The notes under the pieces: generated by a model
Told to the model about the DNA's origin: nothing
Databases searched by the model: none
The model's input: the letters and a program-made list of their open reading frames with translations, nothing else
Made by a program: the position numbers and the translations under genes
NCBI RefSeq assembly: GCF_025145285.1
Contig: NZ_CP102251.1
Span: forward strand, 372,001-436,000
Direction of reading: 5' to 3'
Source of the DNA: Alistipes onderdonkii
GTDB lineage: Bacteria; Bacteroidota; Bacteroidia; Bacteroidales; Rikenellaceae
Length of the DNA: 64,000 bases
In this document: positions 47,990 through 55,793 of the stretch, one piece after another
Layout: each line of letters begins with the position of its first letter
Position numbering within the stretch: the stretch's first letter is position 1

Positions 47990-48181
47990 TTAATCCTCGT
48001 CGCGGTACATGTGCTCTACGTAAACAGCGTGCTGCATCGCCTCACGCTTGGCGATCGAAGGCTTGGTGAAATACTGGCGGCGGCGGAGTTCCTTCAGGAC
48101 GCCCGTGCGCTCGTATTTACGTTTGAACTTCTTCAGGGCGCGCTCGATGTTTTCGCCCTCTTTTACCGGCATGATAATCAT
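47990..48181 (-). CDS. rpsU: 30S ribosomal protein S21
   Basis: 63 aa, basic: MIIMPVKEGENIERALKKFK, RKYERTGVLKELRRRQYF and TKPSIAKREAM. Full-length for Bacteroidetes. Its 3' flank is interrupted by the island 27 bp after the stop. In Bacteroidetes S21 takes part in sequestering the anti-Shine-Dalgarno end of 16S rRNA, which agrees with the lack of such sites here. Confidence 0.96.
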   Translation of the reverse strand: MIIMPVKEGENIERALKKFKRKYERTGVLKELRRRQYFTKPSIAKREAMQHAVYVEHMYRDED

Positions 48182-48221
48182 AGTAGTATTCTTTTTTTGT
48201 TTTTTTAATTTCGTCGTTTAC

Positions 48222-49331
48222 TTAAATTCCTCCGGGGTTCGCATCACCTGATACCTCGCCCCATGTCGTGTCGTTGTCCGTATCGTCAGCCCCGCTTCGG
48301 GTACCGAACCGCAGGTAAGGAGCCAGCCGTGCTGCCTCCTCGCGGGTCAATATGTTGTCTTCAACCAATTCCTCAGCGGTACTCCAACCTCCTTTCAACT
48401 GTCTTGTTTTAAGTAATTTCCGAAGTTTCTGCGGCGGAATATACGGATGCCGCCTAAGGACTTTCGGGGTTGCAAAGTTAATATCAATTTTCCGAATTTC
48501 ACAACTATCGCAGCAAATTTGTTTCAAAATTTTCTCATAATTGCGTTCCGTGACTCCCGGAACCTCTGCGAGTTGCTCCAAACGGACAAATCCGCCGAGC
48601 CTCGCGCGGTAGTTCATGATCGACACCACCGTCCGCGCTCCGATCCCCACCACACCGCGCAGCGTCGCGGAATCGGCCGTATTGATCTCCACGGGTTCGT
48701 CGACCGGCGCAGCTCCGCGCTCGGGAAAGATAATATAGGGTTCGAGCGCCGCAGCCACCGAATCGCTCACGACATAGCAGGCGCGCAACTCCTCCATGTC
48801 GTAGATCCCGCTCAGGTCGCGCCAGCGGATGAAGGCCTCGGCCTGCCGCTTGGACAACGCCCCGATGGCCCGCAGGTAACGCGCCCCCACGGTGTCGATG
48901 CGAAAGCGCGAGGGCGGCATGGGTTCGGGCACGACGCGTCCCGTACGATACTGCCGGGGCGCGATGGCATATTTGCGCCCGATACGGATATAGGGAGCCA
49001 GGCGGCGGTAGATCGAATCGCTGATGCCGTAGCAAAGCGTCACATCCTCCGGGATACGGAAGATCTTCCCCGCAGCGCGGTACTTCAGCAGGCTCACGGC
49101 TTCGTGCTTCGACAAGCCCAGCCGCCGAAGTCCGTCGTAGTCCACGGTATTGGGGTCGAACGGCCGCAGGTCAACCGAATCGGCCCGCCCTTCCATCTCC
49201 ATCCCGGCCACAAAAGCTGCTTGGGGATCGGCCTTCGGACGCAGGAGCACGATGCCGCCTATAAGCAATCCCGCCAGCGGCAGGAATACCGCCACGGCGC
49301 GGATTTCACGGTCTGAAAAAAATTTTGCCAT
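48222..49331 (-). CDS. Helix-hairpin-helix (ComEA-like) protein
   Basis: 369 aa. One N-terminal membrane helix (VAVFLPLAGLLIGGIVLL), then several HhH motifs: FDPNTVDYDGLRRLGLSKHE, INTADSATLRGVVGIGARTV, FVRLEQLAEVPGVTERNYEK and FATPKVLRRHPYIPPQKLRK. HhH units bind DNA backbone; in ComEA they take up DNA at the cell surface. With four units and no secretion signal beyond the anchor, a periplasmic DNA-binding role is possible but unproven. Confidence 0.85.
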   Translation of the reverse strand: MAKFFSDREIRAVAVFLPLAGLLIGGIVLLRPKADPQAAFVAGMEMEGRADSVDLRPFDPNTVDYDGLRRLGLSKHEAVSLLKYRAAGKIFRIPEDVTLCYGISDSIYRRLAPYIRIGRKYAIAPRQYRTGRVVPEPMPPSRFRIDTVGARYLRAIGALSKRQAEAFIRWRDLSGIYDMEELRACYVVSDSVAAALEPYIIFPERGAAPVDEPVEINTADSATLRGVVGIGARTVVSIMNYRARLGGFVRLEQLAEVPGVTERNYEKILKQICCDSCEIRKIDINFATPKVLRRHPYIPPQKLRKLLKTRQLKGGWSTAEELVEDNILTREEAARLAPYLRFGTRSGADDTDNDTTWGEVSGDANPGGI

Positions 49332-49428
49332 ATGCAGAAACTATTTATCACCGGTCATCCCCCGGCAGGATGCCCTGAAAACAACCCCGGCACCACGAAA
49401 TGGGCTACGGCCCCCGTCAGCCCCCCCC

Positions 49429-51339
49429 TCAACGCCACTGCGCCCCGTCGGAGAGCAGCAGGCGGCGGTAACGCCGCGACGGCGAACCGACAAACGCCCC
49501 CAAGCCATATTCCGGCCAGCGGCGGTCGACCAAAGCGACAGTCGCTTCCGACGCAGTCACGACGTTCGGGAAACGGCCGGGGTTCTCCCCCGCCCCGGGG
49601 CGTTTGCTCCGGGCATCGATCACCAACGCCGCACCTTCCGTCCGCACATCACGCCGCGGATCGGTATTGGCCGCAGCGAGCCACAAAAGTTCGGCAGCCG
49701 TGAGTTCCGATGCCGCCGGGTCGAACACAGCGAGGTATTTCACCCCCGGCGGAACCGGCACTTCGGCGTCCGGCGCGGCGAAGGCAACCGCTACGCCCCA
49801 TTTTTCGAGCAGGTCGGAGCGGTAGCCGGCCGGAAGGAGGGGCTGCCCGCCGTCACCCTGCCCGTCACAAGCCCCGGATATTGCGCCATCCACTGCGGGA
49901 CGCACGCCCTCGACACCCCGTGGGGGATCGGCAGGCACACGCGTTGCAGGCTCCTGCGGATTCGCGCACCCGCCCCCGGTACCGCAGGCCGTAGCATCCA
50001 ATGCAATTTTTCCGCCGAATCCCGGCGTTGCCGTCGCGTGGTCGAGGACATCGAGAATCCCCTCGCTGCGGACTATGTCGCGCAGCGGGTCGAGGTTGCG
50101 CACGAGCCGCGCCAATGCATCCGTATCGCGCACGTCGGTCGCAGCCGGGACGACGAGCGTGTATTTGTTGAACATCATCTGCCCGGCGCCCCACAGCGAC
50201 TGGGCGACCTTCACGGCCTGTCCGGCATAGCGGCTGTCGATCGAAACGACGGCGATGTTATGCGCCGTTCCGGCCTCAGGCATCGTCATGTCGCGGATTT
50301 CGGGCTGCAGGGCCATGCGTATCGGCGCCAGAAATATCCGCTCCGTAGCCTGCGCGATACAGGCGTCCTCCTGCGGGGGAATCCCCACGACCGTGGCCGG
50401 GTATACCGCATCGCGCCGCCGCGTAAGGGCCGTGACGTGGAAAAGCGGATAACGGTCTTCGAGCGAATAGAACCCCGTATGGTCGCCGAAGGGGCCTTCG
50501 ACGGCTTTCTCCTCCGCAGGGTCGACATAACCCTCGATCACGAAATCGCAGTCGGCCGGGACATAAATATCGTTGGTGACGCACTTCACGAGTTTCACGG
50601 GACGGCGACGCAGGAACCCGGCCAGCAGGTATTCGTCCATATTGTCGGGCATCGGCGCCGTCGCGGCATAGGTATAGGCCGGATCGCCGCCCAGCGCCAC
50701 CGACACGGGCATCCGCCGCCCGGCGCGTTTCCAGGCCTCGTAATGCCGGGCGCCCGTCTTGTGGATATGCCAGTGCATGCCTGTCGTACGGTCGTCGAAG
50801 AGCTGCATACGGTACATGCCGACGTTGCGCACGCCCGTCTGGGGATCGACCGTGTTCACCATCGGCAGGGTTACGAAACGCCCGCCGTCGGCCGGCCAGC
50901 ACTTCAGGATCGGAAGCGCCGCGAGCGACGCCTCGGCACCCGTCCGTACGACCTGCTGGCATTCGCCCCGCCCCGACACCGTACGCGGGAACCAGCGGGA
51001 CATCCCAGCCAGCAGCGGCAACGCCCGCAGCTTGTCCGCGAACGACGGGCGCGGCGCCATGGCCTGCCGCAGCAATCCGTCGACCCGTTCCGAGAGTTCG
51101 CCGAGCGACCCGACGCCCAGCGCCAGCGCCATGCGGCGTGCGGAACCGAACATGTTGGTCAGCACGGGAAACTCCGTGCCGGTATTTTCGAACAGCAACG
51201 CCTTGCCGCCGCCGGGCATTTTCGAGACCCGGTCGGTTATCTCGGCGATCTCCTCCACCGGCGACACCGGAGCCGTTATGCGGACGAGTTCGCCCTCGCG
51301 CTCCAGCAGGGCGATATACTCACTCAGGCTTCGGTGCAT
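49429..51339 (-). CDS. UbiD-family decarboxylase (menaquinone-type)
   Basis: 636 aa. Prenylated-FMN-dependent decarboxylase. MHRSLSEYIALLEREGELVR, KALLFENTGTEFPVLTNMFG, GMYRMQLFDDRTTGMHWHIH, EGPFGDHTGFYSLEDRYPLF (with the E of the E-R-E active site) and RIFLAPIRM are typical. Bacteroidetes copies are tied to menaquinone synthesis. Residues about 450-510 form a Gly/Pro/Ala-rich insert (GCANPQEPATRVPADPPRGV) not expected in the fold. Overlaps murQ by 20 bp. Confidence 0.9.
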   Translation of the reverse strand: MHRSLSEYIALLEREGELVRITAPVSPVEEIAEITDRVSKMPGGGKALLFENTGTEFPVLTNMFGSARRMALALGVGSLGELSERVDGLLRQAMAPRPSFADKLRALPLLAGMSRWFPRTVSGRGECQQVVRTGAEASLAALPILKCWPADGGRFVTLPMVNTVDPQTGVRNVGMYRMQLFDDRTTGMHWHIHKTGARHYEAWKRAGRRMPVSVALGGDPAYTYAATAPMPDNMDEYLLAGFLRRRPVKLVKCVTNDIYVPADCDFVIEGYVDPAEEKAVEGPFGDHTGFYSLEDRYPLFHVTALTRRRDAVYPATVVGIPPQEDACIAQATERIFLAPIRMALQPEIRDMTMPEAGTAHNIAVVSIDSRYAGQAVKVAQSLWGAGQMMFNKYTLVVPAATDVRDTDALARLVRNLDPLRDIVRSEGILDVLDHATATPGFGGKIALDATACGTGGGCANPQEPATRVPADPPRGVEGVRPAVDGAISGACDGQGDGGQPLLPAGYRSDLLEKWGVAVAFAAPDAEVPVPPGVKYLAVFDPAASELTAAELLWLAAANTDPRRDVRTEGAALVIDARSKRPGAGENPGRFPNVVTASEATVALVDRRWPEYGLGAFVGSPSRRYRRLLLSDGAQWR

Positions 51340-52135
51340 GCTCCAACGCCTTTTTCACCGACCCGTATTGCAGCAGCAACGCCCGTGCCTGCGCCTCGGA
51401 AAGCCCCGAAGCCTCGGCCACCATGCGCGTGCCGCGCCCCACGAGTTTGTCGTTCGTCAACTGCATGTTGACCATGCGGTTGCCCTCGACACGCCCCAGG
51501 CGGATCATCACGGCCGTCGACAGCATGTTGAGCATCAGCTTCTGTGCCGTGCCCGCCTTCATGCGGGTCGACCCCGTCACGAACTCCGGCCCCACAACCG
51601 CCTCGAGCGCATATTCCGCCTCAGCCGCCACGGGCGACGACGGATTGCAGGTAATGGAGGCGGTCAACAGGCCGTGCTCCCGCGCCATGCGCAGGCCGCC
51701 GACCACATAGGGGGTGGTACCCGACGCGGCGATCCCGACCAGAACATCGTCCGCCGTGGGATGGTAGGGCGCCATGTCGCGCCAAGCCCCTGCGGTATCG
51801 TCCTCGGCATTCTCCACGGCACGCCGCAGTGCACCGTCGCCGCCGGCGATCAGGCCGATGACCCTGTCGAAGGGCACGCCATAGGTCGGGGAAAGCTCCG
51901 AGGCGTCCGTCACACCCAGCCTCCCGCTCGTACCGGCCCCGATGTAAAACATCCTCCCGCCGCGCTCCATGCGTTCGACGACCCGCTCCACGAGCCGTTC
52001 CATCACGGGGATGGTCTTGGCCACGGCCTCGTGGACGCGTGCGTCTTCGCGGTTGATGCCCGTCAGGATGTCGTGCATCGACATCCGCTGTAAATTATCG
52101 TAGGCCGAAGCCTGTTCGGTTATTCTATTTTCCAT
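51320..52135 (-). CDS. murQ: N-acetylmuramic acid 6-phosphate etherase
   Basis: 271 aa from MENRITEQASAYDNLQRMSM; the open frame extends to 52240 but that part is unlike the family. SIS domain with MFYIGAGTSGRLGVTDASE, LVGIAASGTTPYVVGGL and TGSTRMKAGTAQKLMLNMLS. Cleaves the lactyl ether of MurNAc-6-P to GlcNAc-6-P in cell-wall recycling. Start overlaps the kinase gene by 11 bp. Confidence 0.95.
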   Translation of the reverse strand: MENRITEQASAYDNLQRMSMHDILTGINREDARVHEAVAKTIPVMERLVERVVERMERGGRMFYIGAGTSGRLGVTDASELSPTYGVPFDRVIGLIAGGDGALRRAVENAEDDTAGAWRDMAPYHPTADDVLVGIAASGTTPYVVGGLRMAREHGLLTASITCNPSSPVAAEAEYALEAVVGPEFVTGSTRMKAGTAQKLMLNMLSTAVMIRLGRVEGNRMVNMQLTNDKLVGRGTRMVAEASGLSEAQARALLLQYGSVKKALEHAPKPE

Positions 52136-52946
52136 AATGGTATTTGATAAGTCCTTCGGCAGGTGATGCGGCGATCCGGCCGACCCGGTACCCCCCTTGT
52201 GCGAGCACCTCGCGCAGCAGCCCCTCGAATGCGGCGGCAACGCCGCCGATGCAGGCGACCGTCAGATGCACGGGATAGCGGCTCAGGTTGCGTTGGGCGA
52301 AATCGGCGAAGGTTTCCGCCACCATAGCCCGCACCTCGGGGCAATCCAGGTGCGCATGTACGAACGGCGCGAACGACGCCAGGAAACGGTTGGCATACGG
52401 CTCGCGGTAGACCCGGCGGATGATCTCCTCATAGGTCAGCCCATGCGCCGCGAGGAACTCCTCCCGCAGGGGGATATGCCCTTTGAAAATACCGTTCACC
52501 AGGTTGCGCCCCATCGCCGCACCGCTGCCCTCGTCGCCGAGGACATAACCCAGCGGCGGGACGTTTTCCACGATTTCACCGCCCCGGCACCAGCACGAAT
52601 TGGAGCCCGTGCCGAGGATGCAGGCCACGCCTTCGCCACGGCCGAACAACGCCCGCGCAGCCCCCAGCAGGTCGGTCTGAGCCTCGATATGTCCCGCACC
52701 GAAATGCGTGCGGAGTTCCCGCACCATCTTCTCCGTCGCTTCGGGAAAGGTGCCCCCGCACCCTGCGCCGTAGAAATAGACGGCCTCGACGGGACCGCAC
52801 GGCGGCAGTTCGGCAAGCGCTTCGCGTATTTGCTCCGGGGAGTGCTGCACGGCATTGATTCCCCGCGTCCGGTATTCCGAGGTATGCACGCCGTCGGTCA
52901 GGAGCCACGCACATTTTGTAGATCCGCTGTCTGCAATGATTTTCAT
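52125..52946 (-). CDS. BadF/BadG-type sugar kinase, probable GlcNAc or MurNAc kinase
   Basis: 273 aa ASKHA-fold kinase: ADSGSTKCAWLL (phosphate loop), FYGAGCGG, CILGTGSNSCWCRGGEIV, GYVLGDEGSGAAMGRNLVNG and CIGGVAAAFEG. Bacteroidetes homologues are annotated as N-acetylglucosamine kinases. Its overlap with murQ argues for phosphorylating an amino sugar freed from peptidoglycan. Promoter box ends five bases before the start. Confidence 0.88.
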   Translation of the reverse strand: MKIIADSGSTKCAWLLTDGVHTSEYRTRGINAVQHSPEQIREALAELPPCGPVEAVYFYGAGCGGTFPEATEKMVRELRTHFGAGHIEAQTDLLGAARALFGRGEGVACILGTGSNSCWCRGGEIVENVPPLGYVLGDEGSGAAMGRNLVNGIFKGHIPLREEFLAAHGLTYEEIIRRVYREPYANRFLASFAPFVHAHLDCPEVRAMVAETFADFAQRNLSRYPVHLTVACIGGVAAAFEGLLREVLAQGGYRVGRIAASPAEGLIKYHYGK

Positions 52947-52951
52947 GTCGA

Positions 52952-52959
52952 CAAAGATA
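52952..52959 (-). promoter_or_regulatory. -7 box next to the kinase start
   Basis: Minus strand TATCTTTG, five bases before the ATG at 52946: an almost leaderless transcript. Confidence 0.6.
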
Positions 52960-52966
52960 GAAAAAT

Positions 52967-52990
52967 AATCCGGCTTCGAAAAGCCGGATT
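52967..52990 (-). terminator. glnN terminator
   Basis: Perfect AATCCGGCTT / AAGCCGGATT around a four-base loop, then TTTTT on the minus strand. Confidence 0.85.
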
Positions 52991-53027
52991 ACCCCTTTAA
53001 ATACTATTTTGGCGCCATGCAACGCGA

Positions 53028-55208
53028 TCAGCGCAGGAAAAGCAGCTCGCGGTATTTGGGCAGCGGCCACATCTGGTCGTCGACGATCTCCTCCAGCTTG
53101 TCGATGTGGCGGCGGATCTCGTCGAAACATGCGGCTACGGTATCATGGTAGGCGATCGCCTTCTCGCGCTGATCCTCGATCCTGTTGGCCACCTTGCGGG
53201 CGTCGACCATCCCGGCCGTGAGCCGCTGTATTTCGGCCGTATGGTACTGGATCTTCTTGATGAGTTCGATGTCGGCCGAAGCGTTCAGCCCCGGGATCTG
53301 CGACATCTTGTAGACCTTGTCAAGCAGCAATGCCTCATACTTCGAAGCGATCGGCACGATATGGTTCATCGCCAGATCGCCCAGCACGCGCCCCTCGATC
53401 TGGATTTTCTTGGTGTAGGTCTCCCACTTCACCTCGGTGCGGGCTTCGAGCTCGACCTTCGAGAAGACGCCCGTGTCGCCGAACATCCGGAGCGTCTGCT
53501 TGTCGAGGTAACGGTCGAAAATCAGCGGCGTCGAGGTTTCGCAGTCCAGGCCGCGTTTGCGCGCCTCGGCCTTCCACTCGTCGGAATAGCCGTTGCCGTC
53601 GAAGCGGATGGCCTTGCAGGCCTTGATCATCTGTTTGAGCACCTCGTAGATGGCTTTCTCCTTCTTCATGCCGGCCTCGATCTTGGCATCGACGTTCTGC
53701 TTGAACTCGGCCAGTTCGTGCGCCATCGCCGCATTGAGCACGATCATCGCCTCGGCACAGTTGTCCGAAGAACCTACGGCGCGGAACTCGAACCGGTTGC
53801 CCGTAAACGCGAACGGCGAGGTGCGGTTACGGTCGGTATTGTCGAGCAGCAGCGTCGGGATATGCGAGATCCCGCTCATCTTGAACACGTTCTTGGCGTC
53901 GAAGCGGATCGCATCGTCGCCCTTGCTGGCCGCCAGTTTGTCCAGCACGGCCGACACCTGCGTCCCGAGGAAGGTCGAGATGATTGCCGGGGGCGCCTCG
54001 TTGGCTCCCAGACGGTGTGCGTTCGTGGCGCTCATGATCGCCGCCTTGAGCAGGCCGTTGTGCTTGTGTACGGCCGAAATGGCATTCACCAGGAAGGTGA
54101 TGAACTGCAGGTTCTCTGACGCGGTCTTACCGGGCCCCAGCAGGTTCACGCCCGTATCCGTCCCCAGCGACCAGTTGTTGTGCTTGCCCGAACCGTTGAT
54201 CCCCTTGAAGGGCTTTTCGTGCAGCAGCACCCGGAACTTGTGACGGCGGGCGATCTTGTCCATCACGGTCATCAGCAGTTGGTTGTGGTCGTTGGCAAGA
54301 TTGGCCTCCTCGTAGACCGGCGCCAGTTCGAACTGGTTGGGCGCCACCTCGTTGTGGCGGGTTTTGACGGGGATGCCCAGTTTCAGGCACTCGTATTCGA
54401 GGTCTTTCATGAAGGCCATCACACGGGTCGGGATCGCACCGAAATAGTGGTCTTCCAACTGCTGGTTCTTGGCCGATTCATGCCCCATCAGCGTACGCCC
54501 GGTGAGCATCAGGTCGGGACGTACGGCCCAGAGGCTTTCGTCCACGAGGAAATACTCCTGCTCCCAGCCCAGATACGAGATGACCCGCTGCACGTTCTTG
54601 TCGAAATAGTGGCACACCTCGGTCGCGGCCTTGTTCACCGCCGAGATCGAGCGCAGCAGCGGCACCTTGTAATCGAGCGCCTCGCCCGTATAGGCGATGA
54701 AGACGGTCGGGATACAGAGCGTCGTGTCGACGATGAAGGCCGGCGAAGTCGGATCCCAGGCCGAATAACCGCGCGCCTCGAACGTATTGCGGATGCCTCC
54801 GTTGGGGAACGACGACGCATCGGGCTCCTGCTGAACGAGCAGTTTGCCGGAGAACTCCTCCAGAACCCCGCCCAAGCCGTCCGGATCGGCAAACGCATCG
54901 TGCTTCTCGGCCGTACCTCCCGTCAGGGGCTGGAACCAGTGGGTATAGTGGTCGGCACCGTGCTCCAGCGCCCACTGGCGCATGCCCGCCGCGATACCGT
55001 CGGCAACCTCCCGCGTGAGGGGCGTACCGTTCTCCATCGTATCGACAAGGGCGTCGTAAGTAGCCTTGTTCAAATACTTGCGCATGGCTGCGCGCCCGAA
55101 TACCCGTTTCCCGAAATAGTCCGAAGGACGTCCTTCGGGAGCCTTCACCTCGACGGCGGTGTGGTTTATGGCCGCATCGACCATCTTGAATCTGAGCAAT
55201 GATGACAT
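53028..55208 (-). CDS. glnN: Glutamine synthetase type III
   Basis: 726 aa, the length of GSIII (about 725). Makes glutamine from glutamate and ammonia. Signatures: FGRAAMRKYL, FQPLTGGTAEKHDAF, SYLGWEQEYFLVDESLWAVR, TRHNEVAPNQFELAPVYEEA, NGSGKHNNWSLGTDTG, FAFTGNRFEFRAVGSSDNCA. The C-terminal region is long, as usual for GSIII. Preceded by a structured leader. Confidence 0.98.
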   Translation of the reverse strand: MSSLLRFKMVDAAINHTAVEVKAPEGRPSDYFGKRVFGRAAMRKYLNKATYDALVDTMENGTPLTREVADGIAAGMRQWALEHGADHYTHWFQPLTGGTAEKHDAFADPDGLGGVLEEFSGKLLVQQEPDASSFPNGGIRNTFEARGYSAWDPTSPAFIVDTTLCIPTVFIAYTGEALDYKVPLLRSISAVNKAATEVCHYFDKNVQRVISYLGWEQEYFLVDESLWAVRPDLMLTGRTLMGHESAKNQQLEDHYFGAIPTRVMAFMKDLEYECLKLGIPVKTRHNEVAPNQFELAPVYEEANLANDHNQLLMTVMDKIARRHKFRVLLHEKPFKGINGSGKHNNWSLGTDTGVNLLGPGKTASENLQFITFLVNAISAVHKHNGLLKAAIMSATNAHRLGANEAPPAIISTFLGTQVSAVLDKLAASKGDDAIRFDAKNVFKMSGISHIPTLLLDNTDRNRTSPFAFTGNRFEFRAVGSSDNCAEAMIVLNAAMAHELAEFKQNVDAKIEAGMKKEKAIYEVLKQMIKACKAIRFDGNGYSDEWKAEARKRGLDCETSTPLIFDRYLDKQTLRMFGDTGVFSKVELEARTEVKWETYTKKIQIEGRVLGDLAMNHIVPIASKYEALLLDKVYKMSQIPGLNASADIELIKKIQYHTAEIQRLTAGMVDARKVANRIEDQREKAIAYHDTVAACFDEIRRHIDKLEEIVDDQMWPLPKYRELLFLR

Positions 55209-55243
55209 AGATGTAATTGAATTGGATTAGCATTCCATTAAAA

Positions 55244-55374
55244 ACATACGCGCAGGGGCGGAAGCCGAATAATTGCTGAACTAAAACCTAACCTAAAATT
55301 CCGGAGGGCAACTGCCTCGCGGCATACTCCGCCCAACCTGACTAACCCGCGGCTTCACCCCTGCCGCCGTATGT
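55244..55374 (-). ncRNA. Structured 5' leader of glnN (candidate regulatory RNA)
   Basis: The two ends pair over about 21 bp in three blocks (minus strand ACATACG, GCAGGGG, GAAGCCG with CGGCTTC, CCCCTGC, CGTATGT), with small internal loops. Enclosed are about 80 nt with a further GGCGGAG...CTCCGG hairpin. It lies inside the transcript that would start near 55383 and ends 36 bp before the glnN ATG. No known riboswitch class was recognised by eye. Could be an unnamed leader RNA or a small inverted-repeat element. Confidence 0.55.
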
Positions 55375-55388
55375 ATCGATCTCGCTTG

Positions 55389-55396
55389 CAAATGTA
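55389..55396 (-). promoter_or_regulatory. -7 box of glnN
   Basis: Minus strand TACATTTG; start of transcription would be near 55383, giving a leader of about 175 nt. Confidence 0.6.
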
Positions 55397-55430
55397 ATAT
55401 TTTTTCAGTTACGTTGTTTTCACAAAATCG

Positions 55431-55535
55431 GCATTTTTTTCGAAAAACACCCTATTTTTTCAGCATTTTCCGAAAAATTACATGCATTTTTCCAAAAAAC
55501 CGCCGAATTTTAACGCAATTTTCCAAAAACACCCT
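55431..55535. repeat. AT-rich imperfect repeats between glnN and mutA
   Basis: Four words of form GCATTTTTC(C/G)AAAAA at 55431, 55463, 55484 and 55515 (steps 32, 21 and 31 bp), each able to fold on itself. The rest of the 55209-55793 gap holds the glnN leader and two promoters; no gene. Confidence 0.45.
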
Positions 55536-55718
55536 TAAATTTTCGCCACACCCCCGAATTTCCACATTTTTCGTTTTTCGTAATTTTCATGGTTATTAAG
55601 AACAATACTAAACTATTTCACCACAACTAAAAAAGCTTCTTCCGGCGGTTGCCGAAAGCAAACGAAATCGCCTATATTATAAAAAGAAATTATATAGTGT
55701 TATTTTATTAACAATTTC

Positions 55719-55750
55719 TTGTTTCAATCACTAATAATTTTGTACCTTTA
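55719..55750 (+). promoter_or_regulatory. mutA promoter
   Basis: TTG (55719-55721), 21 bp, TACCTTTA (55743-55750), one base off TAnnTTTG. Confidence 0.6.
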
Positions 55751-55793
55751 CGTGCAATTTTGAAACTACACTTATACTAATCTCTAAATAGTT

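Noticed and set aside
55244..55374. SRP RNA, tmRNA or RNase P RNA for the folded glnN leader
   Set aside because: Conserved core sequences of these RNAs were not found.
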